NCBI GenBank assembly: GCA_942493145.1
Contig: OW818679.1
Coordinates: forward strand, 1,612,001 to 1,676,000
Length of the DNA: 64,000 nucleotides
DNA from: ENR-C20 sp942493145
GTDB taxonomy: Bacteria; Bacillota; Clostridia; Acetivibrionales; DTU013
Direction of reading: 5' to 3'
A program made the translations under genes and the position numbers. The notes under the pieces were generated by a model, which worked only from the letters and a program-made list of their open reading frames with translations, had not been told where the DNA came from and did no database searches. Below are positions 43,169 through 51,677 of this stretch, one piece after another. Every line of letters starts with the position of its first letter. Positions within the stretch are counted from its first letter, which is position 1.

Positions 43169-44269
43169 ATGTCTTTGGAGAAAGGTAAAATATCAAATTT
43201 CCAACTAGGCGTCTTGATTATAGGGTTTGTTTTTGGCTCTTCTGTCATAATTCCTCCTGGCCAGGGTGCCGGGCACGATGCCTGGATTGCGGTTGCTTTA
43301 GGATTGTTGGAAGCCTTATTGATAGTCTGGATATACACCATCCTGGCCAGGCAATTTAAAGATAAGACGATTATAGAAATAAATTCTCTTGTCTACGGTA
43401 AGATTCTGGGGAAATGCATATCCGTACTATTCATATGGTATCTTTTTCATTTGGGCGCATTGGTTTTAGACAATTACTGCCGGTTTTTCAAATTGGAGAT
43501 ATACCCTGATACTCCGAAAACAATTACGCTTCTTTTCCTGATGCTGGCGTGTGCATCAACCGTGGGCAGGGGTATAGAAGTATTAGCCAGATGCAGCATG
43601 ATTCTGGTACCACTATCAATTTTTGTTGCATTTGCAGATACGCTTTTATTAATTCCGAATATTGACCTCCGAAACCTGATACCTGTTCTGGATATGCCCA
43701 TCGGCGAACTATTATGGGCTGGTCATGGTGCTGCGAGTTTTCCCTTTGCGGAAACAGTAGCATTTTTAATGGTATTGGCTTTTATTGAAAAACCAGAAAA
43801 AGGACCAACTGCTTTTTTCAGGGGTTTACTAATAGTTGGATTTATTCTGATAATGGTTGCAGTTCGAAATACCGGGGTGTTGGGACCAATGGCCGCAAGT
43901 ACCATTTATCCATCCTACCTTTCAGCACAAGTCATCGACATAGGTGATGTTCTAAACAGGGTTGAGGTTGTGATCAGTATTAATTTAATCACAATGGGGT
44001 TTGTTAAAATCTCGGTTTTGCTTTATGGAACGACTTTGGGTCTGGCCCAGGTTTTAAATTTACGCAGTTACCGCACGATAATTCTTCCGATTGGGATACT
44101 CATGGTAATTTTAGCCCTGACTAGTCAACGGAACACTATGGAAATGATTGAGTTCGCGAGTAAGGGCTACTCAATCTATGCAGTTCCTTTTCAAATCGGA
44201 ATTCCGCTGGTAACGCTGATTGTTGCTAAAATAAGAAAGCTGCCTCAAACAGGGGGTGGAAAGGTATGA
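43169..44269 (+). CDS. gerKB: Spore germination receptor subunit B (GerAB/ArcD-like)
   Basis: 366 residues with about ten transmembrane segments of the amino-acid-permease-like GerAB family (ISNFQLGVLIIGFVFGSSVI, GQGAGHDAWIAVALGLLEAL). It is the germinant-binding membrane subunit. The early APC-like motif differs from true permeases. It follows the C subunit by 22 bp and overlaps the next small gene by 4 bp. Confidence 0.92.
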   Translation: MSLEKGKISNFQLGVLIIGFVFGSSVIIPPGQGAGHDAWIAVALGLLEALLIVWIYTILARQFKDKTIIEINSLVYGKILGKCISVLFIWYLFHLGALVLDNYCRFFKLEIYPDTPKTITLLFLMLACASTVGRGIEVLARCSMILVPLSIFVAFADTLLLIPNIDLRNLIPVLDMPIGELLWAGHGAASFPFAETVAFLMVLAFIEKPEKGPTAFFRGLLIVGFILIMVAVRNTGVLGPMAASTIYPSYLSAQVIDIGDVLNRVEVVISINLITMGFVKISVLLYGTTLGLAQVLNLRSYRTIILPIGILMVILALTSQRNTMEMIEFASKGYSIYAVPFQIGIPLVTLIVAKIRKLPQTGGGKV

Positions 44270-44475
44270 TTGTATTATTGTTCATCGGGTTCGGAATTGT
44301 GGCCTTGATACAAATACCTGGTCTGGTGAGAAAAAGCTGGTGGAGGGAATTGATTACCTTTATAGTCTTATGGTCAGCCGGTTTGATTCTTGGTATAATG
44401 CTGGCAGCCGGGGTAAAAATACCTCACATAACAACAATAATTAGCAAATTTATTACCGGAATGTTTGGAATTTAG
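44266..44475 (+). CDS. Small fourth subunit of the germination receptor
   Basis: 69 residues with two transmembrane helices (MIVLLFIGFGIVALIQIPGL and ITFIVLWSAGLILGIMLA). Small two-helix D proteins accompany some ger operons, for example in Bacillus megaterium, and modulate receptor function. It overlaps the B gene by 4 bp (ATGA), showing it belongs to the operon. The role is inferred from position. Confidence 0.75.
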   Translation: MIVLLFIGFGIVALIQIPGLVRKSWWRELITFIVLWSAGLILGIMLAAGVKIPHITTIISKFITGMFGI

Positions 44476-44478
44476 AAA

Positions 44479-44540
44479 GTTTGACAAAGGGATGGGGGAG
44501 TGTCAACCAGAGGTTTGACACTCCCCCTGTCCCTTTGTCA
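44479..44540. terminator. Long inverted repeat between convergent genes
   Basis: TTTGACAAAGGGAT then GGGGGAGTGTCAA pairs with TTTGACACTCCCCC and TGTCCCTTTGTCAA, about 26 bp with a small internal mismatch. A further TTTGTCAAA follows. There is no clear U-run, but its position past the ger operon stop fits termination. Confidence 0.55.
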
Positions 44541-44572
44541 ACTTTGTCAAACTGCTTCTCAACTGAATGATT

Positions 44573-45388
44573 TCATTTTGGTTTGCTTATAAACTGCTGG
44601 GTAAACATGTAGCCATATTGTCCACCTTTTTGTATTCCAATTCCAATATGTGTATAATCGGTGCTCAAAATATTTTTTCTATGCCCAGGTGAATTCATCA
44701 ATCCATTGTGAGCTTCTTGCACAGATTGGTTACCTGCGATGTTTTCGCCAGCTTGTACATAGTTTATGCCAAAAGATCTCATCATATCAAATGGGCTGCC
44801 GTATTTTGGCGAGTTGTGGCTGAAGTAATCATTGTCAATCATATCTTGAGATTTAATCCTTGCGACCTTGGTTAATTCCATATCTATGAGTAATGCAGGT
44901 ACATTGGCTTCAGATCTCGCTTGATTAACAAGTTTAAACATTTCTTGTTCCTCAGATGTTAAAGCACTATTGTTGGTTTGTGTTGCATCCGGAGCATTCT
45001 GTTTGTTATCTTGTGCTGTTCCGGAATTAGTATCTGGCGCAGTTGAAGTATTGTTTGCTGTCGTACCAGGCTTAATTTCATCAGGCACAACAGGGGTAGT
45101 TTGTTGTTCCGGAATAAAGCCTATACTATTATCTGAAAGCTTAACTGCATACCAATCTTCAACTTTACTAATTACATCAAGCTTGTTGTCCTTACTCACA
45201 GTTTGAATTACAGGTGTATTACTGGAACAACCAGATCTTATATCAACTTGATCAGCTGTTACCTTAATCCTTGTTATATCATTCATTCCAGAAATCGAAG
45301 ATTCAGCACCTTTTACAGCTTGCTGTCCGCATGAGGTTAAAAGGGTCATTGCCAGAATCAGGAATATAACAAGCGGACTTCTTTTCAT
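44573..45388 (-). CDS. CAP-domain (SCP/YkwD-like) lipoprotein with SH3 domain
   Basis: 271 residues. Lipoprotein signal ending LLTSC (Cys about residue 20), a bacterial SH3 domain (VDIRSGCSSNTPVIQTVSKD then WYAVKLSDNSIGFIPEQ), a Thr/Asn/Pro-rich linker, and a C-terminal CAP domain (EEQEMFKLVNQARSEANVPA, NDYFSHNSPKYGSPFDMM, GENIAG, HRKNIL). The His and Glu typical of CAP proteins are present. Such proteins are secreted to the cell envelope or spore coat; exact role unknown. ATG 45388 is preferred over 45394 because AAGGAGG is too close to the latter. Confidence 0.9.
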   Translation of the reverse strand: MKRSPLVIFLILAMTLLTSCGQQAVKGAESSISGMNDITRIKVTADQVDIRSGCSSNTPVIQTVSKDNKLDVISKVEDWYAVKLSDNSIGFIPEQQTTPVVPDEIKPGTTANNTSTAPDTNSGTAQDNKQNAPDATQTNNSALTSEEQEMFKLVNQARSEANVPALLIDMELTKVARIKSQDMIDNDYFSHNSPKYGSPFDMMRSFGINYVQAGENIAGNQSVQEAHNGLMNSPGHRKNILSTDYTHIGIGIQKGGQYGYMFTQQFISKPK

Positions 45389-45552
45389 AACCATACCTCC
45401 TTTTAAAACGAATTTCGAAATAAACTCATATAGTAGTATTTGAAAATAAATAATATTTTATTATGTAAATTTTAATTGGTGTGACTGTAAAGCCAAAGTT
45501 GATAGAGAATGGAAAGAAATCCATATGGTAGTTGATATATTCTTATAAACAT

Positions 45553-45586
45553 AAACACTCCCGGGAGAGGAAAACCGGGAGTGTTT
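45553..45586 (-). terminator. Hairpin terminator overlapping the thiolase stop
   Basis: AAACACTCCCGG and CCGGGAGTGTTT make a 12-bp stem with a 10-nt loop, ending at the stop codon of the gene at 45585; on the minus strand TTTATGTTTAT follows. Confidence 0.65.
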
Positions 45587-46781
45587 ATTCAGTAAGTCGC
45601 TCCAAAATAGTCGCCATGGCCGGCCCGCCGCCAACGCATAGCGATGCGAGTCCGTAACGCACATTGCGGCGCTTCATTTCATAGATCAGCGAAACCAGAA
45701 TTCTTGCTCCCGTGCAGCCGACAGGATGGCCCAATCCGATGCCGGAACCATTTGTGTTGACCTTGCTCATATCGAGTTTTAGTTCGCGATTACAAGCGAG
45801 GAACTGAGCAGCAAATGCTTCGTTTATTTCAAAATAACCTATATCATCCATTGTAAGCCCAGCCTGTTCAAGCGCTTTGGGAATGGCAAATGCAGGGCCA
45901 ATACCCATATATCCCGGCTCCACACCATAGTTTGCTATAGTCACAACACGCGCAATCGGCTTAATTCCCAAACTTTGTGCTTTTTTTGCGCTGGCCAGAA
46001 TTAAGGCCGCTGCACCATCGTTGACGCTGGACGAATTTCCCGCGGTAACGGTGCCTTCCTCTTTTGTGAAAGCAGGACGCAGCTTTGCCAAAGACTCCAT
46101 AGTGACATCCGCACGCGGATGTTCATCATGTAGAATGGTTTTTTCACCTTTTTTGGTTTTGACGGTAACAGGTGCAATCTCATCATCAAACCGCCCTGCA
46201 TCAATAGCTGCAACAGCATTCGCATGACTACGGACAGACAGCGCATCCTGCTCTTCGCGGGTAATTCCGTATTTTTTAGCCAGATTTTCAGCTGTTCCGC
46301 CCATGTGATAACCGGTAAGCGCACACACTAGTCCGTCACAGAGCATGCTATCGGTTACTTTATCCCCATCACCCATCCGATATCCGGAGCGAGCATTCAT
46401 GAGAAGATATGGTGCATTTGTCATACTCTCGGTTCCGATAGCAACGCCGACGTCTATTTTCCCCAGCTGAATTGACGTGGTAACATTTTCAAAAGCACGC
46501 ATACCTGATGCACATTGCTGGTCGACAGTATACGCCCAGCCAGAAACCGGCATGCCGCTCTTAACCTGCACCTGACGTGCTGGGTTTCCTTTTGAGCCCT
46601 GCTTATAGAGCATACCAAGTACTACTTCCTGTACCTCTCCCGGGCTGATTCCACTTCTCTCAATTGCAGCATTGACGGCAGTCATCGCCAGGTCTACCGG
46701 CGTCACGTCCTTAAGTTCGCCCAGCAAGTCGCCAATCGGTGTACGGGCAGCACCCAGAATAACAACATCATTCAGTTCCAT
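45585..46781 (-). CDS. Acetyl-CoA acetyltransferase (thiolase)
   Basis: 398 residues, the usual thiolase length. Catalytic residues are visible: Cys90 in VDQQCASGM, NEAFAAQF, His in GIGLGHPVGCTG and the second Cys in SLCVGGGPAMA. It condenses two acetyl-CoA to acetoacetyl-CoA or runs in reverse in butyrate or fatty-acid metabolism. It stands alone between the CAP protein and a divergent GGDEF gene. RBS AGGAGG precedes ATG 46781. It could serve the end of phloroglucinol or acyl catabolism, but nothing in the context demands that. Confidence 0.93.
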   Translation of the reverse strand: MELNDVVILGAARTPIGDLLGELKDVTPVDLAMTAVNAAIERSGISPGEVQEVVLGMLYKQGSKGNPARQVQVKSGMPVSGWAYTVDQQCASGMRAFENVTTSIQLGKIDVGVAIGTESMTNAPYLLMNARSGYRMGDGDKVTDSMLCDGLVCALTGYHMGGTAENLAKKYGITREEQDALSVRSHANAVAAIDAGRFDDEIAPVTVKTKKGEKTILHDEHPRADVTMESLAKLRPAFTKEEGTVTAGNSSSVNDGAAALILASAKKAQSLGIKPIARVVTIANYGVEPGYMGIGPAFAIPKALEQAGLTMDDIGYFEINEAFAAQFLACNRELKLDMSKVNTNGSGIGLGHPVGCTGARILVSLIYEMKRRNVRYGLASLCVGGGPAMATILERLTE

Positions 46782-46828
46782 ATATATCCTCCTCGTATTT
46801 TTCTATCAATACGTTGCATGGAAATCCG

Positions 46829-46870
46829 AATTATTTGGAATCTCCATGTCTGGCAAATACCATAACCATG
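46829..46870 (-). pseudogene. Short copy of the MFS gene 3' end
   Basis: On the minus strand this reads MVMVFARHGDSK and TAA, while the intact MFS gene at 48009 ends TMVFVRHGDSK. The nucleotide identity (TTATTTGGAATCTCCATGTC and flanks, about 35 bp) is too long for chance. It is a leftover of a duplicated or rearranged transporter gene in the thiolase-GGDEF intergenic region. Confidence 0.6.
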
Positions 46871-47018
46871 TTAGCATTTATTGGGGTTGTTTACAACCGC
46901 CCCCTTTGGTGCGACAAACCTTGTAGTTGGTTTACAAACATTGAGAAGAAAAACGAATTATGATATTATATAACACATCCAATATACTCAATGAAAAATT
47001 CACTTGGGAGATATTATT

Positions 47019-47993
47019 ATGGATGATTGCTACATCAAATCAATTCAGAAAGAAAAATTTGATTTAAATAATGAGCTTCTTATTAAAACAATCATTAATT
47101 ATTCCAATGATACAATTTATTTTAAAGATAAAGAATCAAAGTTCATACTTGTTGGGAAAGCTCAAGCTGACAGGTTTGGTATTGATGATCCACAAAAGGC
47201 AATAGGAAAGTGTGATTTTGATTTTTTCCCAGAAGATCAGGCTAGGAAAGCATTTGAAGATGAACAGCGAATAATAAAAACTGGAAATCCAATTTTGGGT
47301 AAAATTGAACATGTTGAATGGTCTACTGGTAACTTTTCATGGATGTCCTCATCGAAGTATCCATTATATGACTTACAAGGTAATATAATTGGAACTTGGG
47401 GGGTTTCCAGGGATATAACTTTGCAAAAGCAGGCGGAGGATGAGCTTGAAAGGCTAAACAGCCAATTGAAGGAAGTTAATCAAATGCTTGGTTTACTCTC
47501 AATTAAAGACTCTCTAAGTAACCTATACAATCATAGATATTGCTTTGAAATCATCAACAAGGAATTTGATACGTATAGTAGAAGATTAGAAAATGGAGTG
47601 TTACTTACTTCTTCAATAATCATGATGGATATCGACTTTTTCAAAAGAATTAACGATGAACATGGACATATGGTTGGAGATATTGTAATAAGGAAGGTTG
47701 CAGACATTATAAAGGCCAATATAAGAAAAACAGATATTGCTTTTCGTTTCGGTGGAGATGAATTTGTAGTGTTTTTGCAAGATTCCGGGGTAATTGAGGC
47801 AAAAAAAACAGCGGAAAAAATCAGAAAAATGCTAGCACAGACATACTATCCCATTAATGATAAGAATTTTAATATAACAGCAAGTCTTGGCGTTGCATCT
47901 TTTAATGAGGCCGATAATGCAAACCAACTATTTGAAATTGCGGACAAGCGGCTTTATATATCAAAAGAGAGTGGCAGGAACAGAGTAACTTGA
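47019..47993 (+). CDS. PAS-GGDEF diguanylate cyclase
   Basis: 324 residues. A PAS domain in the first half (IYFKDKESKFILVGKAQADR, FPEDQARKAFEDEQRIIKTG, WGVSRDITLQKQAEDELERL) and a GGDEF domain with RFGGDEF in the second half. The cyclase motif is intact, so it likely makes c-di-GMP in response to a signal sensed by the soluble PAS domain. ATG 47019 is preferred over TTG 47004 because GGGAG at 47006-47010 is 8 nt away. Gene stands alone and is convergent with the MFS gene 15 bp away. Confidence 0.9.
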   Translation: MDDCYIKSIQKEKFDLNNELLIKTIINYSNDTIYFKDKESKFILVGKAQADRFGIDDPQKAIGKCDFDFFPEDQARKAFEDEQRIIKTGNPILGKIEHVEWSTGNFSWMSSSKYPLYDLQGNIIGTWGVSRDITLQKQAEDELERLNSQLKEVNQMLGLLSIKDSLSNLYNHRYCFEIINKEFDTYSRRLENGVLLTSSIIMMDIDFFKRINDEHGHMVGDIVIRKVADIIKANIRKTDIAFRFGGDEFVVFLQDSGVIEAKKTAEKIRKMLAQTYYPINDKNFNITASLGVASFNEADNANQLFEIADKRLYISKESGRNRVT

Positions 47994-48008
47994 TTCCTGG
48001 AGTCTACA

Positions 48009-49244
48009 TTATTTGGAATCTCCATGTCTGACAAACACCATAGTAAAAAGTGAAAGTAATGAAAATACTGTTGCATATGGGAAGAGTGTAGAGTATGAGA
48101 AATTTTTAAATAGTACACCAGAAAAAATAGGGGTAATTATTTGTGCGGCCATTGAAAAAGAGTAATAAAGTCCGGTATATTTACCAACATCTGAACTACT
48201 GCATATTTCAACAACCATGGGATAAGAGTTTACATTAATAAATGCCCATCCAATACCGGTGAAAATAAGCGCAATAATGATAAAAGGTGAGTATGCAGTA
48301 AATAAAGATTCAAAAAAGTATGAAATTGTCATAATAATAATACCAGCTATTATAGTTCTCTTTCTGCCAATTTTGGTAGAAATGATACCTGCAGGTATAT
48401 AACTGGCTAAAGCAGCAACAAAGGGATAGATTAATATAGTAGCAAATCCCCCTCCATCAAGCCCCCATATATTGACCGCATATCTTGAAAATGCAGTTGA
48501 TACTGCATTAAAAGCGGTAAACCAAAGGAATACGGAAAACAGTATTAAATATAGGCTTTTTTTGACGTCCTTTGGCAAACCTTCATTATCGGCTGATTTT
48601 CCTGAAATAGCATCTTCTGTAGCCGGATACTCTTCCAGCACCATATTGGATAAAGATTTTTCTCGTACTACAATCACCAGAGTTACAACCGAAATTACCA
48701 TTATTAATGCTACGAAAAAGAACAAAAGCGTGTAGTCGGGATGGTCTATCTTTGAAACTGAAAGACTTATTATTACAAGTACTATAATACTACCTAATGC
48801 TCCCATTAGGTTGATGATAGCATTGGCCTTGCTTCTTAAGGGCTTTGGTGTAAAATCGGTCATGAGTGCAACAGCAGGAGACCGATAGGACCCCATTGCA
48901 ATCAAGACAATTCCTAATGCAACAATGAATAAAATAAAATTATCCTTCTGATCTGCGAGAGGCAGAAGCAACATGGAAATGACTGCAAAGAATGTACCTA
49001 TAATTATAAACAGGGTGCGTTTACCAAATCTGGAATTGCTTTTATCGGAAATGGAGCCGAAAAGCGGAAGAAGAAACAGAGCCAATATATTATCGAACGC
49101 CATAATTGTACCTGTCATAATATCGTCTTTATTGAAAGTCTCGGTTAATATCAAAGGTACAATAGTTTCATAAAGCTGCCAGAATGCGCAGATAGACAGG
49201 AATGCCAAACCAATAAAAAATGTTCTTTTATAGTTTAATTTCAT
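48009..49244 (-). CDS. MFS transporter (SLC45-like)
   Basis: 411 residues with 12 transmembrane segments. Conserved parts include LFLLPLFGSISDKSNSRFGK and SYRSPAVALMTDFTPKPLRS, which resemble the sugar-transporting SLC45/GPH-type MFS family. Its likely substrate is a sugar or glycoside. A LacI-type operator palindrome lies 130 bp upstream. ATG 49244 is the first good start. The last codons overlap the sequence that is duplicated at 46829. Confidence 0.85.
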   Translation of the reverse strand: MKLNYKRTFFIGLAFLSICAFWQLYETIVPLILTETFNKDDIMTGTIMAFDNILALFLLPLFGSISDKSNSRFGKRTLFIIIGTFFAVISMLLLPLADQKDNFILFIVALGIVLIAMGSYRSPAVALMTDFTPKPLRSKANAIINLMGALGSIIVLVIISLSVSKIDHPDYTLLFFFVALIMVISVVTLVIVVREKSLSNMVLEEYPATEDAISGKSADNEGLPKDVKKSLYLILFSVFLWFTAFNAVSTAFSRYAVNIWGLDGGGFATILIYPFVAALASYIPAGIISTKIGRKRTIIAGIIIMTISYFFESLFTAYSPFIIIALIFTGIGWAFINVNSYPMVVEICSSSDVGKYTGLYYSFSMAAQIITPIFSGVLFKNFSYSTLFPYATVFSLLSLFTMVFVRHGDSK

Positions 49245-49374
49245 CTAGCTTAACCTCTATTTATTATGTATTTTGTTTAGTAATTATTTTAATAACTATT
49301 AATCTATCTGCATGGACGATATCGTTAGATCGCGGTTTGATTTGATAATTACAAAATTTACTTTACTCTTTTAT

Positions 49375-49386
49375 TTTAGCGCTAAA
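49375..49386. promoter_or_regulatory. LacI-type operator palindrome
   Basis: TTTAGCGCTAAA is a perfect 12-bp palindrome, extended by the partial TTTTATTT/AAATAAAA arms to 49371-49392. It resembles LacI/GalR-family operators and lies upstream of the sugar-type MFS gene on the minus strand. No LacI gene is in view. Confidence 0.45.
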
Positions 49387-49486
49387 TAAAAGATTCAGCA
49401 AGTGATCTCCTCTTCGAATTTTATTTGCGATTGTGTTTATGAAGGTAGAATAATTCTAACAATTAATATATAATTCGATTGTAAAC

Positions 49487-49542
49487 AAGTGTTTTGTAAC
49501 ACTTCATTCTTGTTTATTATTCGCAGTGTTACAAATACACTT
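49487..49542. repeat. Imperfect inverted repeat
   Basis: AAGTGTTTTGTAACACT (49487-49503) and AGTGTTACAAATACACTT (49525-49542) form a ~17-bp stem with one bulge; each arm also contains a shorter palindrome. It lies in the divergent gap before the gene at 49617. A terminator or protein site is possible. Confidence 0.5.
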
Positions 49543-49616
49543 CCTTGATGTTGGCCTGCATATACTGAAGTTTAACTGTTACAGGCCATTAATCTAAAAA
49601 GTGGAGGTTTATGTTA

Positions 49617-51296
49617 ATGAAAAGATGTATTTTTATAATTGTGTGTTTTATTCTATTGAACTTTTCAGGGGTAAGTGCTGAAGAAGTTATTACAGAGGTA
49701 CCAAACGTAAAAATCATAATTAATGGTGAACAAAAGGTGTTCACTGATATGCCTATATCTGTAAATGGGCGGACTTTGCTGCCTTTAAGGCAGAGCTTGA
49801 CTTATCTGGGTGTCCCAAACGATGACCAGCATATTATCTGGAACCAATCAGAAAAAAGTGTAACCGTAAAACATGGTAGCACAGAGATTTATTTAAAAGT
49901 ATATGATGATAAAGCTAAGGTAAATGGAGCAGAAATTATCCTGTCTGCTGCCTCAACCATATATAAGGGACGTACCTACATACCTGCAAGGTTTGTTGCA
50001 GAAGCATTAAATATGAGAGTAACATGGGATGATAAATATCCGGCTGTTTATATAGCTGAGGAAAAAACTTATAATCAAGTCAAGTTAATCCTGGATAAAG
50101 TTTTGGCTGAAACGAAAAATCTAAAGGATACTTCTTATACCGTAAACTATGATATGGACGTGAAACTGGAAGGAAACATCCCAAAGGATCTTTCAGAAAC
50201 ATCTGAAAGACATGTTGGTTCTGATACCATGGAATGTGATTTTATCAGCGGTGTAACACATTACTTGCTGGGTGCCCGGACGGGGTTTGAATTTATAGAA
50301 TCAACCATGCCTTTGGCTGAAGAAGGATATAGTACGAATGATTTTTCTTATATTAAATATAAAGGGTATCAATGGTCAAAGAGTGAATTAACCGATAACG
50401 CATCATTTTCATATTCTACAGAAACCGGTTCTAAAGCTCCTCGTTCAAGCCAAATAATTCTGAATAGTTTGAATGGTGTTGTTGGGGATACTCAGTATGC
50501 CGGATTGAAGATTAACGACGCATTATCAAATGGTGATGAAGTTGTTTTAGAGGGAGATATATTTTCTGAATATGTAATGAACAAGATATCATCAGTCATT
50601 CCTATCGGTAAACTCGGAGCTCAGGCGTCAATAGCAATGTTGTTTGGCGGAGAAGTGAAAAGTTCAATCTTTAAAACAGAAATTTTTGTTGATTTAAAAA
50701 GCAACACAATAAAGAAAATAGAGTTTACACCAAATATCAAGTATGAAATTGCCTCCGGGGGGGATCCACTTTTTATAATACTCAGTGGGAAAATAACGCA
50801 TGATTACTCATTATACAATAATGGATTAAATCTGAAAGTTCCGGATGAAGTTATTAAAAACAGTACCAATGGAGTGCTGGTGGAAGATGTACCTGTGTCG
50901 CAAGTGATTACCGACCGTAATTCTTCAGAGGATTATGAAAAAATTGAACTTTCTGACACATTAGATGAAGTTATTAAAACTCTTGGTCAAGGTACGAAGG
51001 TATCTTCAGATACTGCGGATTATTATACCTGGGGAAATACCGACAGTAATTCATATATTGAGATATCTTTTGTAGATGGTCAGGTACAGAGCATGGGCTG
51101 TGTTGGCGATTACCAAATAGACAAATATCAATTGATTGATTTAAAAATGTCCTTTGATGAGGTAGCCGGGATTCTGGGACAAGGGAAAAAATCGAGAACC
51201 GAAGTGTCCGACTATTACGAGTGGAAGTATTCAAATGGGAAAACGATTCAAATAGAGGTAATCAATAATATAGTAACCGGTAAAAGCGAATTTTGA
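49617..51296 (+). CDS. Secreted protein with copper-amine-oxidase-like N-terminal domain
   Basis: 559 residues. Signal peptide with cleavage near SGVSAEE (residues ~18-22), then a copper-amine-oxidase-like N-terminal domain (VKIIINGEQKVFTDMPISVN, GRTLLPLRQSLTYLGV, KGRTYIPARFVAEALN), a long middle region of unknown fold, and two C-terminal repeats of the SmpA/BamE-like type (DEVIKTLGQGTK and DEVAGILGQGKK, each followed by a YYxW motif). Clostridial surface proteins often carry this N-terminal domain. No catalytic residues of amine oxidase are expected. ATG 49617 is preferred over 49611 by spacing from GGAGG. Function unknown. Confidence 0.8.
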   Translation: MKRCIFIIVCFILLNFSGVSAEEVITEVPNVKIIINGEQKVFTDMPISVNGRTLLPLRQSLTYLGVPNDDQHIIWNQSEKSVTVKHGSTEIYLKVYDDKAKVNGAEIILSAASTIYKGRTYIPARFVAEALNMRVTWDDKYPAVYIAEEKTYNQVKLILDKVLAETKNLKDTSYTVNYDMDVKLEGNIPKDLSETSERHVGSDTMECDFISGVTHYLLGARTGFEFIESTMPLAEEGYSTNDFSYIKYKGYQWSKSELTDNASFSYSTETGSKAPRSSQIILNSLNGVVGDTQYAGLKINDALSNGDEVVLEGDIFSEYVMNKISSVIPIGKLGAQASIAMLFGGEVKSSIFKTEIFVDLKSNTIKKIEFTPNIKYEIASGGDPLFIILSGKITHDYSLYNNGLNLKVPDEVIKNSTNGVLVEDVPVSQVITDRNSSEDYEKIELSDTLDEVIKTLGQGTKVSSDTADYYTWGNTDSNSYIEISFVDGQVQSMGCVGDYQIDKYQLIDLKMSFDEVAGILGQGKKSRTEVSDYYEWKYSNGKTIQIEVINNIVTGKSEF

Positions 51297-51319
51297 AATC
51301 TATAATATAAAGGTAAAAC

Positions 51320-51577
51320 CTATTTCTTTAACTTTTTACGACGATGGAGCCAGCTTGCGATAATAGTGAGGATGACGCCTATGACGAATGAGCAGAGAAT
51401 TATAATGATCATAGGGGCATCAAGCTTTGTGAATATGAGATTTATATTGACTTTTTGGGTGTTAATGGCGGAAAAAGCTATTATCAGAGCCAATAAAATT
51501 ATAACTACGATCATCTGCCAGCTAAACTTCATACGTGAAGTGTTGCCTGATTGACGTGTATTTGTATCCTGCGTCAT
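51320..51577 (-). CDS. LapA-domain membrane protein
   Basis: 85 residues, two transmembrane helices (WQMIVVIILLALIIAFSAIN and IIILCSFVIGVILTIIASWL) separated by a short loop with VNINLIFTKLDAP and ending in RRKKLKK. This is the LapA/DUF1049 family. Function in Firmicutes is unclear. ATG 51577 follows GGAGGC. Confidence 0.85.
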   Translation of the reverse strand: MTQDTNTRQSGNTSRMKFSWQMIVVIILLALIIAFSAINTQKVNINLIFTKLDAPMIIIILCSFVIGVILTIIASWLHRRKKLKK

Positions 51578-51677
51578 GTTGGTTTGCCTCCATCTATAAT
51601 AGAATTATACATCTTATTATATACCATAAAATTTTGTAAAAGTAATATATTTTTATTTGACGAAATGCTGTTGCCGA

